A stretch of DNA of 64,000 nt from Lachnospiraceae bacterium UBA3689 (GCA_002371465.1 DFIU01000010.1:239512-303511), one strand, 5' to 3'. Shown: positions 1 through 7,913, numbered from the stretch's first letter. Notes: generated from the sequence alone by a model not told the origin. Translations and numbers: made by a program.

Positions 1-1
1 T

Positions 2-508
2 GAGTGGATCAACCGCATGAGGGAGACCATGAAGGATGACAAGTACAAGGGGCTGGAAATGGTCGAAGTCGCCTACGGCGATGACCAGTACCAGCGGGTT
101 TACGACCAGACCAAGGCGCTGCTGCAGAACTATCCGGACTTAAAGACCATCTGTGTTCCCAGTACCGCGGAACTGCCTGCGGCGGCTGCGGCAGTCGAAG
201 ACGCCAGGTCCCATGTCAAGCTGACCGGCTTCGGCCTGCCCTCCGAGATGGCGGACCACATCGGAGCCAATAAGGCAGTCCCCTATATGTACCTGTGGAA
301 CCCGGACGATCTGGGCAGGCTGACCGCCTATGTTTCGGTCGCCCTCCACAACGGCAAGATTACCGGCGAACTGGGAGAGAAGTTCAAGGCAGGAGATATG
401 GGAGAATTTGAAGTGACCCGGTCCGAGGACGAAGGAACCCAGGTCATCGTCGGTTCGCCTTATAAATTCGACCAGGACAACATTGAGAAGTGGAAGGATA
501 TCTTTTAA
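2..508 (+). CDS. Sugar ABC transporter substrate-binding protein, C-terminal part (rhamnose/AI-2 type)
   Basis: The reading frame is open to the left edge, so this is the last ~168 codons of a longer gene. The sequence resembles the C-terminal lobe of periplasmic-binding-protein-like receptors of the RhaS/LsrB group. These are lipoproteins in Gram-positives that pass a sugar to a membrane ABC importer. Visible hallmarks are the repeated-unit helix YDQTKALLQNYPDLKTI, the AAAAAVEDA stretch, and the LWNPDDLGRLTAY segment lining the binding cleft. The signal peptide and N-lobe lie outside the window. No permease or ATPase follows, so those genes should be upstream. The exact sugar is an inference. 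Confidence 0.75.
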   Translation, partial: EWINRMRETMKDDKYKGLEMVEVAYGDDQYQRVYDQTKALLQNYPDLKTICVPSTAELPAAAAAVEDARSHVKLTGFGLPSEMADHIGANKAVPYMYLWNPDDLGRLTAYVSVALHNGKITGELGEKFKAGDMGEFEVTRSEDEGTQVIVGSPYKFDQDNIEKWKDIF

Positions 509-522
509 GCAGGAGGTCTTTT

Positions 523-1257
523 ATGAAAGATGAATCGGTTTTAAAGACAGTCAGAAACGTCACCCTGATCTTTGCCGTCCTCTATACGGTCCTGGGTATC
601 GTCACCCTCCTCTTTTCCAAACAGGTGGTCAGCGTCCTGGGCTATCTTTTGGGGGCGGGGCTTGCTGCCTTCGGTCTCTACCGGCTCTTTCTCTATTTCA
701 GGAGAAAGCGGACGGCACAGCTTTTAGCCTATGATCTTTTTGCCGGGGCGCTTCTGATCGCCTTTGGCGTCATCTGCCTGGTTTATCACAGCAAGGTGAC
801 TGCTTACATTGCCATCATCTTCGGCATCTTGCTGCTGGCGGGCAGCATCATCAAGTTCCAAAACGCCATTGACCTGCAAAGAATCGGCTTATCCCACTGG
901 GCTTTAGTCCTGCTTTTGGGGCTGGTCACGTTGGGGATGGGAGTCCTGCTTATTTTAAAGCCGGCTTTTATCGGCAGGTTTTACTTACTTGCGGCAGGGA
1001 TCTTTCTGGTATATGATGGTATCTCGGACTTCGCTATCGTCTTTTTGTTCGCCAAGAGGCGGCATCAGATCCGAAAAGAGGAGAAGCAAAGGGAGGAAGC
1101 TGATCCCACCCCCGCGTCCCCTGCAAAGGCGGAAGATCCCTTTACGATCGCGGATGGGGAGGAGACTTCTCAGGAAAAGCCTCCCGCAGAGAAGCCCTCT
1201 GAAACGGCGGCTTCCGGCTTAAACTTTGATCCTGAAACGGGGCAACCGTTGAAGTGA
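523..1257 (+). CDS. DUF308 / HdeD-like membrane protein
   Basis: A 244-residue integral membrane protein of the DUF308 (HdeD-related) family. Six hydrophobic segments are visible (roughly residues 9-31, 34-58, 68-90, 96-118, 130-150 and 155-180). They are followed by a ~60-residue charged, proline- and glutamate-rich cytoplasmic tail. The start at 523 is chosen because it follows a strong AGGAGG with 6-nt spacing; an in-frame codon at 490 would overlap the upstream gene and lacks a ribosome site. HdeD is linked to acid stress in Escherichia coli, but the role in Firmicutes is unknown. It sits 14 nt after the sugar-receptor gene, and that may only be positional. Confidence 0.7.
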   Translation: MKDESVLKTVRNVTLIFAVLYTVLGIVTLLFSKQVVSVLGYLLGAGLAAFGLYRLFLYFRRKRTAQLLAYDLFAGALLIAFGVICLVYHSKVTAYIAIIFGILLLAGSIIKFQNAIDLQRIGLSHWALVLLLGLVTLGMGVLLILKPAFIGRFYLLAAGIFLVYDGISDFAIVFLFAKRRHQIRKEEKQREEADPTPASPAKAEDPFTIADGEETSQEKPPAEKPSETAASGLNFDPETGQPLK

Positions 1258-1287
1258 TAGATATATTGAAGGTAAGGAGAAATTTTT

Positions 1288-2133
1288 ATGGCACAAAATC
1301 CACAGAATCCTGAAAATTGCGCCCCCAGCGACTGCAGCAGCTGCAAGGCTAACTGCTCCAGCCGCAAGGGACCGGCGAGCTTTCTGGAACAGCCCAATAA
1401 AGGTACTCATGTTAAGAAGGTGATCGGGGTCGTCAGCGGCAAGGGCGGCGTCGGCAAGTCTATGGTCACCTCTTTGCTGGCGGTCGCCGCCAACAAGAGC
1501 GGCAAGAAAGTCGGCATCCTGGACGCCGATATCACAGGACCTTCCATTCCCAGAATGTTCGGGATCGAGGGGCAGGAGATGCTGGGAACCGAGAATGGTT
1601 TAAATCCGGCGCTTACAGCTGACGGCATCAAGGCTATGTCCATCAATTTGCTTTTGCCCAACAGCGAAGATCCGGTCATCTGGAGAGGGCCGGTCATTGC
1701 CGGAGCGGTCAAGCAGTTCTGGACCGACGTCATCTGGGGCGATCTGGACTATCTCTTCGTCGATATGCCGCCCGGAACCGGAGACGTCCCCCTGACGGTC
1801 TTCCAGTCCCTGCCCGTTGACGGTATCGTCATTGTCACCTCTCCCCAGGAACTGGTCTCCATGATCGTCGGCAAGGCGGCAAAGATGGCGGAGACCATGA
1901 ACATTCCGGTCCTGGGTCTGGTTGAGAACATGAGCTATGTCGAATGCCCCCACTGCGGAGAGAAGATCTATCTCTTCGGAGAGGGCAAGGCAAATGAAGT
2001 CGCGGAAAAGTACGGCATCGAAAAGACGGCTTCCCTGCCGGTTATTCCCAAGCTCGCCCAGCTCTGCGATGCAGGGGCCGTCGAGGCGGCTCCCGAGGAA
2101 GTATACAGCCAGGTCTACGGACTGCTGGGCTGA
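1288..2133 (+). CDS. mrp: Mrp/Nbp35-family Fe-S cluster carrier ATPase
   Basis: A 281-residue deviant-Walker P-loop ATPase of the Mrp/ApbC/Nbp35 family, which assembles and transfers [4Fe-4S] clusters in the cytosol. The P-loop GKGGVGKS is at residues 51-58, with the MinD-like signature lysine. The Switch region DMPPGTGD and the C-terminal CPHC pair (C220, C223), which binds the bridging cluster, are present. An N-terminal extension carries four more cysteines (C11, C16, C19, C23), as in Nbp35-type proteins that hold a second cluster. SD AAGGAG precedes the ATG. A strong terminator follows, so it ends its transcription unit. Confidence 0.92.
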   Translation: MAQNPQNPENCAPSDCSSCKANCSSRKGPASFLEQPNKGTHVKKVIGVVSGKGGVGKSMVTSLLAVAANKSGKKVGILDADITGPSIPRMFGIEGQEMLGTENGLNPALTADGIKAMSINLLLPNSEDPVIWRGPVIAGAVKQFWTDVIWGDLDYLFVDMPPGTGDVPLTVFQSLPVDGIVIVTSPQELVSMIVGKAAKMAETMNIPVLGLVENMSYVECPHCGEKIYLFGEGKANEVAEKYGIEKTASLPVIPKLAQLCDAGAVEAAPEEVYSQVYGLLG

Positions 2134-2161
2134 TCCCAAATCTATTTTTATAAGAAGTCCG

Positions 2162-2197
2162 ACACCCGTTTCATTCTTGAAATGGGTGTTGCTTTTT
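2162..2197 (+). terminator. Rho-independent terminator after mrp
   Basis: Arms ACACCCGTTTCA and TGAAATGGGTGT pair around a 4-nt loop and are followed by GCTTTTT. It lies 29 nt after the mrp stop codon. Confidence 0.85.
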
Positions 2198-2231
2198 CAG
2201 GATATTCATGTATAATATCCATTGTTGCCCT

Positions 2232-2304
<73 letters not shown>

Positions 2305-2305
2305 G

Positions 2306-2341
2306 AAGCGGAAATCCCTGATGGGGTTTCCGCTTTTTTTC
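2306..2341 (+). terminator. Rho-independent terminator after tRNA-Thr
   Basis: Arms AGCGGAAATCCC and GGGGTTTCCGCT (one T-G wobble) close a TGAT loop and run into seven T residues. The stem begins 2-3 nt after the tRNA 3' end. Confidence 0.9.
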
Positions 2342-2390
2342 TGAAAGGGCAGACTGTCAAGGAAATATCCTTTATGTAAAGAGAAAAGAC

Positions 2391-2419
2391 TTGACAGATA
2401 AGCTCCGATCTTGTAAGAT
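2391..2419 (+). promoter_or_regulatory. Sigma-A promoter of the ylxM-ffh operon
   Basis: TTGACA (2391-2396), a 17-bp spacer and TAAGAT (2414-2419). The predicted start of transcription, about 7 nt after the -10 box, falls on 2426-2427, which is the ATG of ylxM. Confidence 0.8.
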
Positions 2420-2426
2420 ACGGGTC

Positions 2427-2741
2427 ATGATCAAGATCTATGAGGAGACTCTGCTCTATGATTTTTACGGAGAACTCCTGACAGACAGGCAGAAAACCGT
2501 ATATGAGGAAGTGGTCCTTCACGATCTGTCCCTGGGGGAAGCGGCTGAGGAGTTCGGCATTTCCCGGCAGGGCGTACACGATATGATCAAGCGGTCCACC
2601 AAGGCCCTAAAGGACTATGAGGACAAGCTCCATCTGGTCAGCAAATTCCTTGATCTAAAGGACAAGGTCCACCAGATTGAGCATCTGACGGACCATCCTA
2701 AGGTCAAGCAGCTGGCAGAGGAAATCCTGGAGGAATTGTAA
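2427..2741 (+). CDS. ylxM: YlxM/p13-like SRP-associated DNA-binding protein
   Basis: A 104-residue helix-turn-helix protein of the UPF0122/YlxM family, always found next to ffh in Firmicutes. In Streptococcus mutans YlxM binds SRP parts and modulates Ffh GTPase activity. Family hallmarks are the opening YDFYGELLTDRQ and the HTH segment GEAAEEFGISRQGVHDMIKR (about residues 38-57). The ATG at 2427 gives the usual family N-terminus. An upstream in-frame TTG at 2391 is part of the -35 box and cannot be used. No SD is visible and the promoter predicts a transcript beginning at the ATG, so the mRNA may be leaderless. It ends 3 nt before ffh. Confidence 0.93.
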   Translation: MIKIYEETLLYDFYGELLTDRQKTVYEEVVLHDLSLGEAAEEFGISRQGVHDMIKRSTKALKDYEDKLHLVSKFLDLKDKVHQIEHLTDHPKVKQLAEEILEEL

Positions 2742-2744
2742 TCG

Positions 2745-4106
2745 ATGGCATTTGAAAGCCTTACCGAAAAACTGACTAACGTCTTCAAAAAGCTGCGCAG
2801 CAAGGGCAAGTTGACCGATTCCGACGTCAAAGAGGCGATGAAGGAAGTCAAGATGGCCCTGCTCGAGGCGGACGTCAACTTCAAGGTCGTCAAAAAGTTC
2901 ACGCGGTCCGTTACTGAAAAGGCGGTCGGCGAAGACGTCATGAACGGCTTAAATCCCGGTCAGATGGTCATCAAGATCGTTCATGACCAGCTGGTTGAGC
3001 TGATGGGGTCCGAGCTGACGGAGATCCCCCTTAAAAATGCGGGCATCACTGTCATCATGATGGTGGGTCTGCAGGGCGCCGGTAAAACGACGACCGCGGC
3101 AAAGCTGGCGGGAAAATTCAAGGCAAAGGGCAGGCGTCCCCTGCTGGTTGCGGGGGATATCTATCGCCCCGCGGCGATCAAACAGCTGCAGGTTAACGGC
3201 GACAAGGTCGGGGTTCCGGTCTTTGCCATGAGCGATAAGATCAGTCCGGTCGATATCGCCAAAGCCGGTTATGCCCATGCAGTCAAAAATAACAATAATG
3301 TCCTCATCATCGATACGGCTGGTCGTCTGCAGATCGATACCGCGATGATGAAGGAACTGCAGGAGATCAAACAGGCAGTCGAAGTCGACTCCACGGTCCT
3401 GGTCGTGGATGCCATGACCGGCCAGGAGGCAGTCAACGTCGCCAGGACTTTTACCGACGAAGTCGGAATCGAGGGCGTTGTCCTGTCCAAGTGCGACGGC
3501 GATACCCGGGGCGGCGCGGCGCTTTCCATTAAGGCTGTCACCGGCAAACCCATCCTCTATGTGGGGATGGGAGAGAAGCTGGAGGATCTGGAGCAGTTCT
3601 ATCCGGACCGGATGGCAAGCCGCATCCTGGGCATGGGCGACGTCATGAGCCTGATTGAAAAGGCGCAGGAGAATTTTGACGAAGCCAAGGCTCAGAAGAT
3701 GGAGCAGAAGATCCGCAAGGCTTCTTTCGGGTTTGACGACTATCTCGATAGTATGGAGCAGATGAAGAAGATGGGGGGACTCGAAAAGGTCCTGTCCATG
3801 CTGCCCGGCGTCGGAGCCAACATGGGGGACCTTTCTTCCATGATTGACCAAAAGGCGCTCGATCGTACCAAAGCGATCATCCTTTCCATGACACCGGAGG
3901 AACGGTCCAATCCCGACATCCTCAACATATCTAGGAAGAACCGGATCGCCAAGGGCTCCGGCTGCGGTATTTCCGAGGTAAACCGCCTGGTCAAGCAGTT
4001 TGAGCAGGCGCGCAAGATGATGAAACAGATGCCCGGCATGATGAAGGGCAAGCGAAGAGGCGGCTTTGGCGGCTTCGGCAAGGGCGGATTGAATTTTCCG
4101 TTCTGA
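2745..4106 (+). CDS. ffh: Signal recognition particle GTPase Ffh
   Basis: 453 residues, normal length. Ffh binds 4.5S/scRNA and the signal sequences of nascent membrane proteins and delivers ribosomes to FtsY. The helical N domain spans about 1-85 and the G domain about 86-295, with P-loop GLQGAGKT at 108-115 and DTAGRL and TKCDGD-like (SKCDGD) motifs. The C-terminal M domain has methionine-rich helices (MEQMKKMGGLEKVLSMLPG, MMKQMPGMMKG). A glycine- and phenylalanine-rich tail ends the protein. It follows ylxM by 3 nt and is translated from the same transcript. Confidence 0.97.
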   Translation: MAFESLTEKLTNVFKKLRSKGKLTDSDVKEAMKEVKMALLEADVNFKVVKKFTRSVTEKAVGEDVMNGLNPGQMVIKIVHDQLVELMGSELTEIPLKNAGITVIMMVGLQGAGKTTTAAKLAGKFKAKGRRPLLVAGDIYRPAAIKQLQVNGDKVGVPVFAMSDKISPVDIAKAGYAHAVKNNNNVLIIDTAGRLQIDTAMMKELQEIKQAVEVDSTVLVVDAMTGQEAVNVARTFTDEVGIEGVVLSKCDGDTRGGAALSIKAVTGKPILYVGMGEKLEDLEQFYPDRMASRILGMGDVMSLIEKAQENFDEAKAQKMEQKIRKASFGFDDYLDSMEQMKKMGGLEKVLSMLPGVGANMGDLSSMIDQKALDRTKAIILSMTPEERSNPDILNISRKNRIAKGSGCGISEVNRLVKQFEQARKMMKQMPGMMKGKRRGGFGGFGKGGLNFPF

Positions 4107-4123
4107 CACATTACTTTGATTCA

Positions 4124-4165
4124 ACAGGAGGCAAGTAGCCGTCCTTTGAATATAAATCTTATATT
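4124..4165 (+). other. Two small hairpins in the ffh-rpsP intergenic leader
   Basis: The 84 bp between ffh and rpsP hold two inverted repeats. The first (AGGAGGC ... GCCgTCCT, 4124-4143) has a 5-nt loop and a one-base bulge. The second is AATATAA (4149-4155), spacer ATC, TTATATT (4159-4165). Neither has a good T-tract. They may form an mRNA-processing site or an rpsP leader; function is a guess. SD GGGAGGA follows before rpsP. Confidence 0.35.
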
Positions 4166-4190
4166 TTCAAATCATTGGGAGGAATGAAAC

Positions 4191-4433
4191 ATGGTAAAGA
4201 TCAGATTAACAAGAATTGGTAAGAAGAAGGCTCCGCTGTACAGAATCGTTGTTGCGGATTCCAGATCTCCGAGAGACGGCAGATTTATCGAAGAAATCGG
4301 CACCTACGATCCGACTCAGGACCCGTCCGTCTATTCTTTCAACGAAGAAGCTGCTAAGAAGTGGCTCAACAACGGCGCACAGCCGACAGCTGAGGTTGCG
4401 AAACTTCTGAAGATCGCAGGTATCACAAAATAA
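4191..4433 (+). CDS. rpsP: 30S ribosomal protein S16
   Basis: An 80-residue S16 protein with the family's start VKIRLTRIGKKKAPLYRIVV and the motif PRDGRFIEEIGTYDP. S16 is a primary binder of the 5' and central domains of 16S rRNA. The SD GGGAGGA sits 7 nt before the ATG. It belongs to the conserved rpsP-khpA-rimM-trmD-rplS order. Confidence 0.98.
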   Translation: MVKIRLTRIGKKKAPLYRIVVADSRSPRDGRFIEEIGTYDPTQDPSVYSFNEEAAKKWLNNGAQPTAEVAKLLKIAGITK

Positions 4434-4467
4434 AGGATACCTTCAGCCTGATACATGGAGGTGCTAA

Positions 4468-4701
4468 ATGAAAGAACTGGTTGAGGTCATTGCGAAAGCT
4501 TTGGTCGAACACCCTGACGAAGTTGCCGTTACTGAGACCGATAACGGCAGCGAGGTCCTTGTGGAGTTGAAGGTGGCGGCGTCCGATATGGGCAAGGTCA
4601 TCGGCAGACAGGGCAGAATTGCCAAGGCGATCCGCTCGGTTGTCAAGGCGGCTTCCACAAAGACGGATAAGAAAGTGTCTGTTGAAATCGAGCAGGCATG
4701 A
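4468..4701 (+). CDS. khpA: KH-domain RNA-binding protein KhpA
   Basis: A 77-residue single KH domain (YlqC/KhpA). The GxxG loop IGRQGR lies near residues 46-51. KhpA forms a dimer with itself and with KhpB/Jag and affects cell length and division in pneumococcus by binding RNA. The gene lies between rpsP and rimM, its usual place, and overlaps rimM by 4 nt (ATGA). The SD is GGAGGT. Confidence 0.95.
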   Translation: MKELVEVIAKALVEHPDEVAVTETDNGSEVLVELKVAASDMGKVIGRQGRIAKAIRSVVKAASTKTDKKVSVEIEQA

Positions 4702-5201
4702 TAGAACAATTTGAAATCGGCGTCATCACTACCACGCACGGTCTGAAGGGAGAGGTCAAAGTCTTCCCGACGACCGATGACGCTCGACGATTTGAAGAAC
4801 TAAGCGACGTGCTGCTGGAAACCGCCGGGGAACCGCGGAAGCTTTCAGTTGAGCGCGTCCGTTTTTTTAAAGGACGTCCGATTCTGAAATTCAAAGGTCT
4901 CGACAGAATCGAAGACGTCGAGGGACTCAAAGGAAAAAAACTGCTGATTGACCGCGAGGATGCCCTGCCCCTTGAAGAAGATGAACACTATGTGGGCGAT
5001 CTGCTGGGGGCAAAGGTGATCCTTGGAGACGGGACAGCCTATGGGATCTTACGGGATATCTTAAAGACCGGGGCCAATGACGTCTTTGAAATCCAAAAAG
5101 AGGATGGAACGACGGACTACCTGCCCTCGATCAAGGAAGTCGTCCTGGCGATCGATGTGGAAAACCGCTGTATCACCATACGGCCCATGAAGACAATCTG
5201 A
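4698..5201 (+). CDS. rimM: 16S rRNA processing protein RimM
   Basis: 167 residues, the usual length. RimM binds S19 and helps mature the 30S head. The N-terminal barrel carries IGVITTTHGLKGEVKV (about residues 6-21). The C-terminal PRC-barrel carries HYVGDLLGAKVIL and the closing ENRCITIRPM. The start codon overlaps the khpA stop, which implies translational coupling, and trmD follows 11 nt later. Confidence 0.95.
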   Translation: MIEQFEIGVITTTHGLKGEVKVFPTTDDARRFEELSDVLLETAGEPRKLSVERVRFFKGRPILKFKGLDRIEDVEGLKGKKLLIDREDALPLEEDEHYVGDLLGAKVILGDGTAYGILRDILKTGANDVFEIQKEDGTTDYLPSIKEVVLAIDVENRCITIRPMKTI

Positions 5202-5212
5202 AAGGAGCGGCC

Positions 5213-5956
5213 ATGGAATATTATGTCATGACGCTCTTTCCCGACATGATTGCCAGCGGGCTCAATACCAGCATCATCGGAAGGGCGATTGAGGACGGCA
5301 AGATCTATCTGGAATCCGTCAATATCCGGGACTTCACCAAGGACAAGCACGGCAGGACGGATGATTACCCCTACGGGGGCGGAGCCGGCATGGTCATGCA
5401 GGCGCAGCCCATCTATGACTGTTACCAGTCGATCCGGTCCCGCCTGCCCTATCAGCCCAGGGTCATCTACCTGACCCCCCAGGGGCGGGTCTTCGACCAG
5501 CAGATGGCGAAAGAATTTGCCCGGGCGGAGGGTCTGGTCTTTTTATGCGGTCACTATGAAGGCGTGGATGAGCGGGTCCTTAACGAAATCGTGACCGATC
5601 CGGTTTCGATCGGAGACTTCGTGCTGACCGGAGGGGAACTGCCCGCCATGTGCATGATCGACGCCATTTCCCGCATGATTCCGGGGGTTCTCCACAATGA
5701 GGAATCCGCCGAGGACGATTCCTTCGGCGACGGTCTTTTGGAATTTCCCCAGTATTCAAGACCCGAGGAGTGGCGGGGCATTCACGTTCCGGATATCCTG
5801 CTTTCGGGCGATCATGCCAGGGTCGACGCCTGGAGGAGAGAGCAGTCCCTGATCCGGACCGCGGACCGCAGACCGGACCTACTAAAGACGGCTCCGCTCA
5901 GTCCCAAGGAGCGCTGTTTTATTGAAAATTATCTTGCAAACAAAAAAGACATGTAG
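5213..5956 (+). CDS. trmD: tRNA (guanine-37-N1)-methyltransferase
   Basis: 247 residues. TrmD uses S-adenosylmethionine to make m1G37 in tRNAs reading CNN codons, preventing +1 frameshifts. It is a SPOUT trefoil-knot enzyme. Visible motifs are YPYGGGAGMVMQ, the knot sequences YLTPQG and LCGHYEGVDERV, and SIGDFVLTGGELPA. The catalytic aspartate region is EESAEDDSFGDGLLE. SD AAAGGAG precedes the ATG. The 3' end of the gene contains a promoter for rplS. Confidence 0.97.
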   Translation: MEYYVMTLFPDMIASGLNTSIIGRAIEDGKIYLESVNIRDFTKDKHGRTDDYPYGGGAGMVMQAQPIYDCYQSIRSRLPYQPRVIYLTPQGRVFDQQMAKEFARAEGLVFLCGHYEGVDERVLNEIVTDPVSIGDFVLTGGELPAMCMIDAISRMIPGVLHNEESAEDDSFGDGLLEFPQYSRPEEWRGIHVPDILLSGDHARVDAWRREQSLIRTADRRPDLLKTAPLSPKERCFIENYLANKKDM

Positions 5957-5962
5957 TATGCT
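5934..5962 (+). promoter_or_regulatory. Promoter of rplS inside the end of trmD
   Basis: TTGCAA (5934-5939), a 17-bp spacer and TATGCT (5957-5962). It gives rplS its own transcript with a leader of about 87 nt. Confidence 0.6.
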
Positions 5963-5981
5963 TGTTAAGCTGTTGTAAAAA

Positions 5982-6033
5982 GATGGTCCTCTGTATTCGC
6001 GTTTCATAACGCTGTTTGGAATATAAGAACATC
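5982..6033 (+). promoter_or_regulatory. L19-type ribosomal protein leader (structured 5' UTR)
   Basis: Three nested helices can be drawn. The outer is GATG plus TC (5982-5988) with GA plus CATC (6027-6033). The middle is TATTC (5994-5998) with GAATA (6019-6023). The inner is GCGTT (5999-6003) with AACGC (6008-6012) around a TCAT loop. Firmicutes carry a known L19 leader at this spot, thought to let L19 repress its own synthesis. I infer this is that element from position and shape; a covariance-model search was not possible. Confidence 0.6.
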
Positions 6034-6056
6034 CATAAGGAAAAAGGAGATTTATC

Positions 6057-6404
6057 ATGAACGAAATCATCAAGAAGATTGAGGATGAGCAGCTGAAGGC
6101 TGAGGTTCCGGAATTCCGTGTAGGCGATACCGTTCGCGTACATGGCAAGATCAAGGAAGGCAACCGCGAAAGAATCCAGATTTTTGAAGGCGTTGTTTTA
6201 AAGAAGCAGGGCGGCGGCAACCGCGAAACCTTCACAGTTCGCAAGGCTTCCAGCGGAATCGGCGTAGAAAAGACCTGGCCGCTTCATTCTCCCAACGTCG
6301 CACAAGTAGAAGTCGTTCGTCACGGCAAGGTCAGACGGGCTAAGCTGAACTACTTAAGAGAACGTTCCGGCAAGAGCGCAAAGCTCAAGGAAATCATCAA
6401 ATAA
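6057..6404 (+). CDS. rplS: 50S ribosomal protein L19
   Basis: 115 residues with the L19 motifs VPEFRVGDTVRVHGKIKEG and FTVRKASSGIGVEKTWPLHSP. L19 sits at the 30S-50S interface and contributes to inter-subunit bridges. SD AAAGGAG is 7 nt upstream. The gene has its own promoter and a structured leader, and a strong terminator follows. Confidence 0.98.
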   Translation: MNEIIKKIEDEQLKAEVPEFRVGDTVRVHGKIKEGNRERIQIFEGVVLKKQGGGNRETFTVRKASSGIGVEKTWPLHSPNVAQVEVVRHGKVRRAKLNYLRERSGKSAKLKEIIK

Positions 6405-6416
6405 CTCAGTTTTCTC

Positions 6417-6456
6417 AAAGGGAGCAAATACATTTTTTGTGTTTGGCTCCCTTTTC
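6417..6456 (+). terminator. Rho-independent terminator after rplS
   Basis: AAAGGGAGC and GCTCCCTTT close a long hairpin whose inner part (AAATACA with TGTGTTT) also pairs, followed by TTTTCTT. Confidence 0.88.
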
Positions 6457-6497
6457 TTAAAATTATGGCGAAATCAAATTATTTACAGGAACAGAAT

Positions 6498-7043
6498 ATG
6501 CGGCGGATGCACGCCTTAAGGGTCAGTCGGATCGTCTTTGCCGTGGAAATTGCCGTCGTGGTCGTCCTGGCGGCTTTAACTGCCCACCTCTTCTTCGGCT
6601 CCTACGCCATGCAGGAGGGGTCTATGGAACCCGCCATCCAGACCGGGGACCGCTATCTGGTCAACCGTGCCGCCTATGCCTTAACCGGCGTACACCGGGG
6701 GGACCTCATCGCCTATAAGAGCAAGGATGAGGCGGATTCCACCATCCATGTCAAGCGGGTCATCGGTCTGCCGGGTGAAACCGTCCAGATTAAGAACGGG
6801 CTGATTCTGATCGACGGCAAGACCTATATGGAGGATCGGGAACTCCCGGCGATTACCAATGGGGGCGCTGTCGAGCAGCAGCCCCTGACCATCGGCGACG
6901 ATGAGTACTTTGTCCTGGGAGATAACCGCAACAACAGTGAGGACAGCCGCTTTGCGGATGTCGGAAATATTATGAGAGCCAATATCATCGGGAAAGCCTG
7001 GTACCTGTCGTCCCCGCGGTCCCGGTCCGGCTTTTTAAAGTAA
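6498..7043 (+). CDS. lepB: Signal peptidase I
   Basis: A type I signal peptidase that cleaves secretory signal peptides at the outer membrane face. There is one N-terminal membrane span (about residues 10-32). The catalytic serine is in QEGSMEPAI (S42 from this start), the catalytic lysine in HVKRVIGLPGE (K86), and box E is GDNRNNSEDSR. I prefer the ATG at 6498 because AGGA lies 7 nt before it. The in-frame ATG at 6465 lies just after the rplS terminator and has no SD. It is 181 residues from 6498, typical of Gram-positive Sip proteins. rbgA follows 15 nt later. Confidence 0.93.
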   Translation: MRRMHALRVSRIVFAVEIAVVVVLAALTAHLFFGSYAMQEGSMEPAIQTGDRYLVNRAAYALTGVHRGDLIAYKSKDEADSTIHVKRVIGLPGETVQIKNGLILIDGKTYMEDRELPAITNGGAVEQQPLTIGDDEYFVLGDNRNNSEDSRFADVGNIMRANIIGKAWYLSSPRSRSGFLK

Positions 7044-7058
7044 GGTAGGAGAAGGATT

Positions 7059-7913
7059 TTGGATTACCAATGGTACCCCGGTCACATGACCAAATCAATT
7101 CGTCAGCTTCAGGATGATATTAAGCTGATCGACCTCTTGATTGAGATCGTGGACGCGAGAATTCCCTATTCCAGCCGCAACCCGGACGTCGAGAAGATGT
7201 GCCGGGGCAAGGCGCGGATTGTCATTTTAAATAAGGCGGATCTTGCCGACGAGGCGGAGAACCGCAGGTGGATGAACTATTTTGAAGGACAAAATGCCAA
7301 CCCCATCCTGGCGGACGCCAGAAAGAAAGCGACCTTAAAGCGCCTCCTTCCCCTTGTCAACAAGGCATGCCAGGACAAGATCGAGCGTAATAAACGGAGA
7401 GGGATTATCAACCGACCCATGCGCGCCATGGTCGCCGGCATCCCCAATGTCGGAAAATCGACCTTTATCAACTCCTTCTCCGGTCAGTCGGCGGCAAAGA
7501 CCGGCAATAAACCCGGCGTCACCAAGGGCAAACAGTGGATCCGCCTGAATAAGCAGATTGAGCTTCTGGATACGCCCGGACTTCTCTGGCCCAAGTTTGA
7601 GAATCAGGAGGTGGGGCTTCATATCGCCCTGATCGGGTCCATGAAGGACGAGAACCTGATTCCCGAGGAGCTGGCGACGGAGCTGATCAGGCGGCTAAAA
7701 GATCACTATGCCAGTATGCTGGCTGACCGCTATGGGATTGATGAGGCGAAAGATCCCGCCCATATCTTAGAAGAGGTCGCCATCCGGCGGGGTTGCCTTA
7801 AGGCAGGGGCTGAACCCGATCTGGTCAAGGCGGCAAGAATCTTAATCGATGAGTTCCGGTCCGCCAAGATCGGCAGGGTCACGCTGGAATCCGCTGAGGA
7901 CCTGGTCCCATGA
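7059..7913 (+). CDS. rbgA: Ribosome biogenesis GTPase RbgA (YlqF)
   Basis: 284 residues, circularly permuted GTPase. RbgA is needed late in 50S assembly for incorporation of L16 and neighbours. The opening YQWYPGHMTK carries the catalytic histidine region. G4 (NKAD, residues 58-61) precedes G1 (GIPNVGKST, 127-135) and G3 (DTPGLLWP), the order diagnostic of permuted GTPases. A TTG start is used, with AGGAGAAGGA just upstream. The stop overlaps rnhB by 4 nt. The lepB-rbgA-rnhB order matches Bacillus. Confidence 0.96.
   Translation: MDYQWYPGHMTKSIRQLQDDIKLIDLLIEIVDARIPYSSRNPDVEKMCRGKARIVILNKADLADEAENRRWMNYFEGQNANPILADARKKATLKRLLPLVNKACQDKIERNKRRGIINRPMRAMVAGIPNVGKSTFINSFSGQSAAKTGNKPGVTKGKQWIRLNKQIELLDTPGLLWPKFENQEVGLHIALIGSMKDENLIPEELATELIRRLKDHYASMLADRYGIDEAKDPAHILEEVAIRRGCLKAGAEPDLVKAARILIDEFRSAKIGRVTLESAEDLVP

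Noticed and set aside
2949..4124. Minus-strand frame of 391 codons opposite ffh
   Set aside because: Antisense to a complete Ffh with all motifs; histidine/aspartate-rich nonsense typical of a shadow frame.
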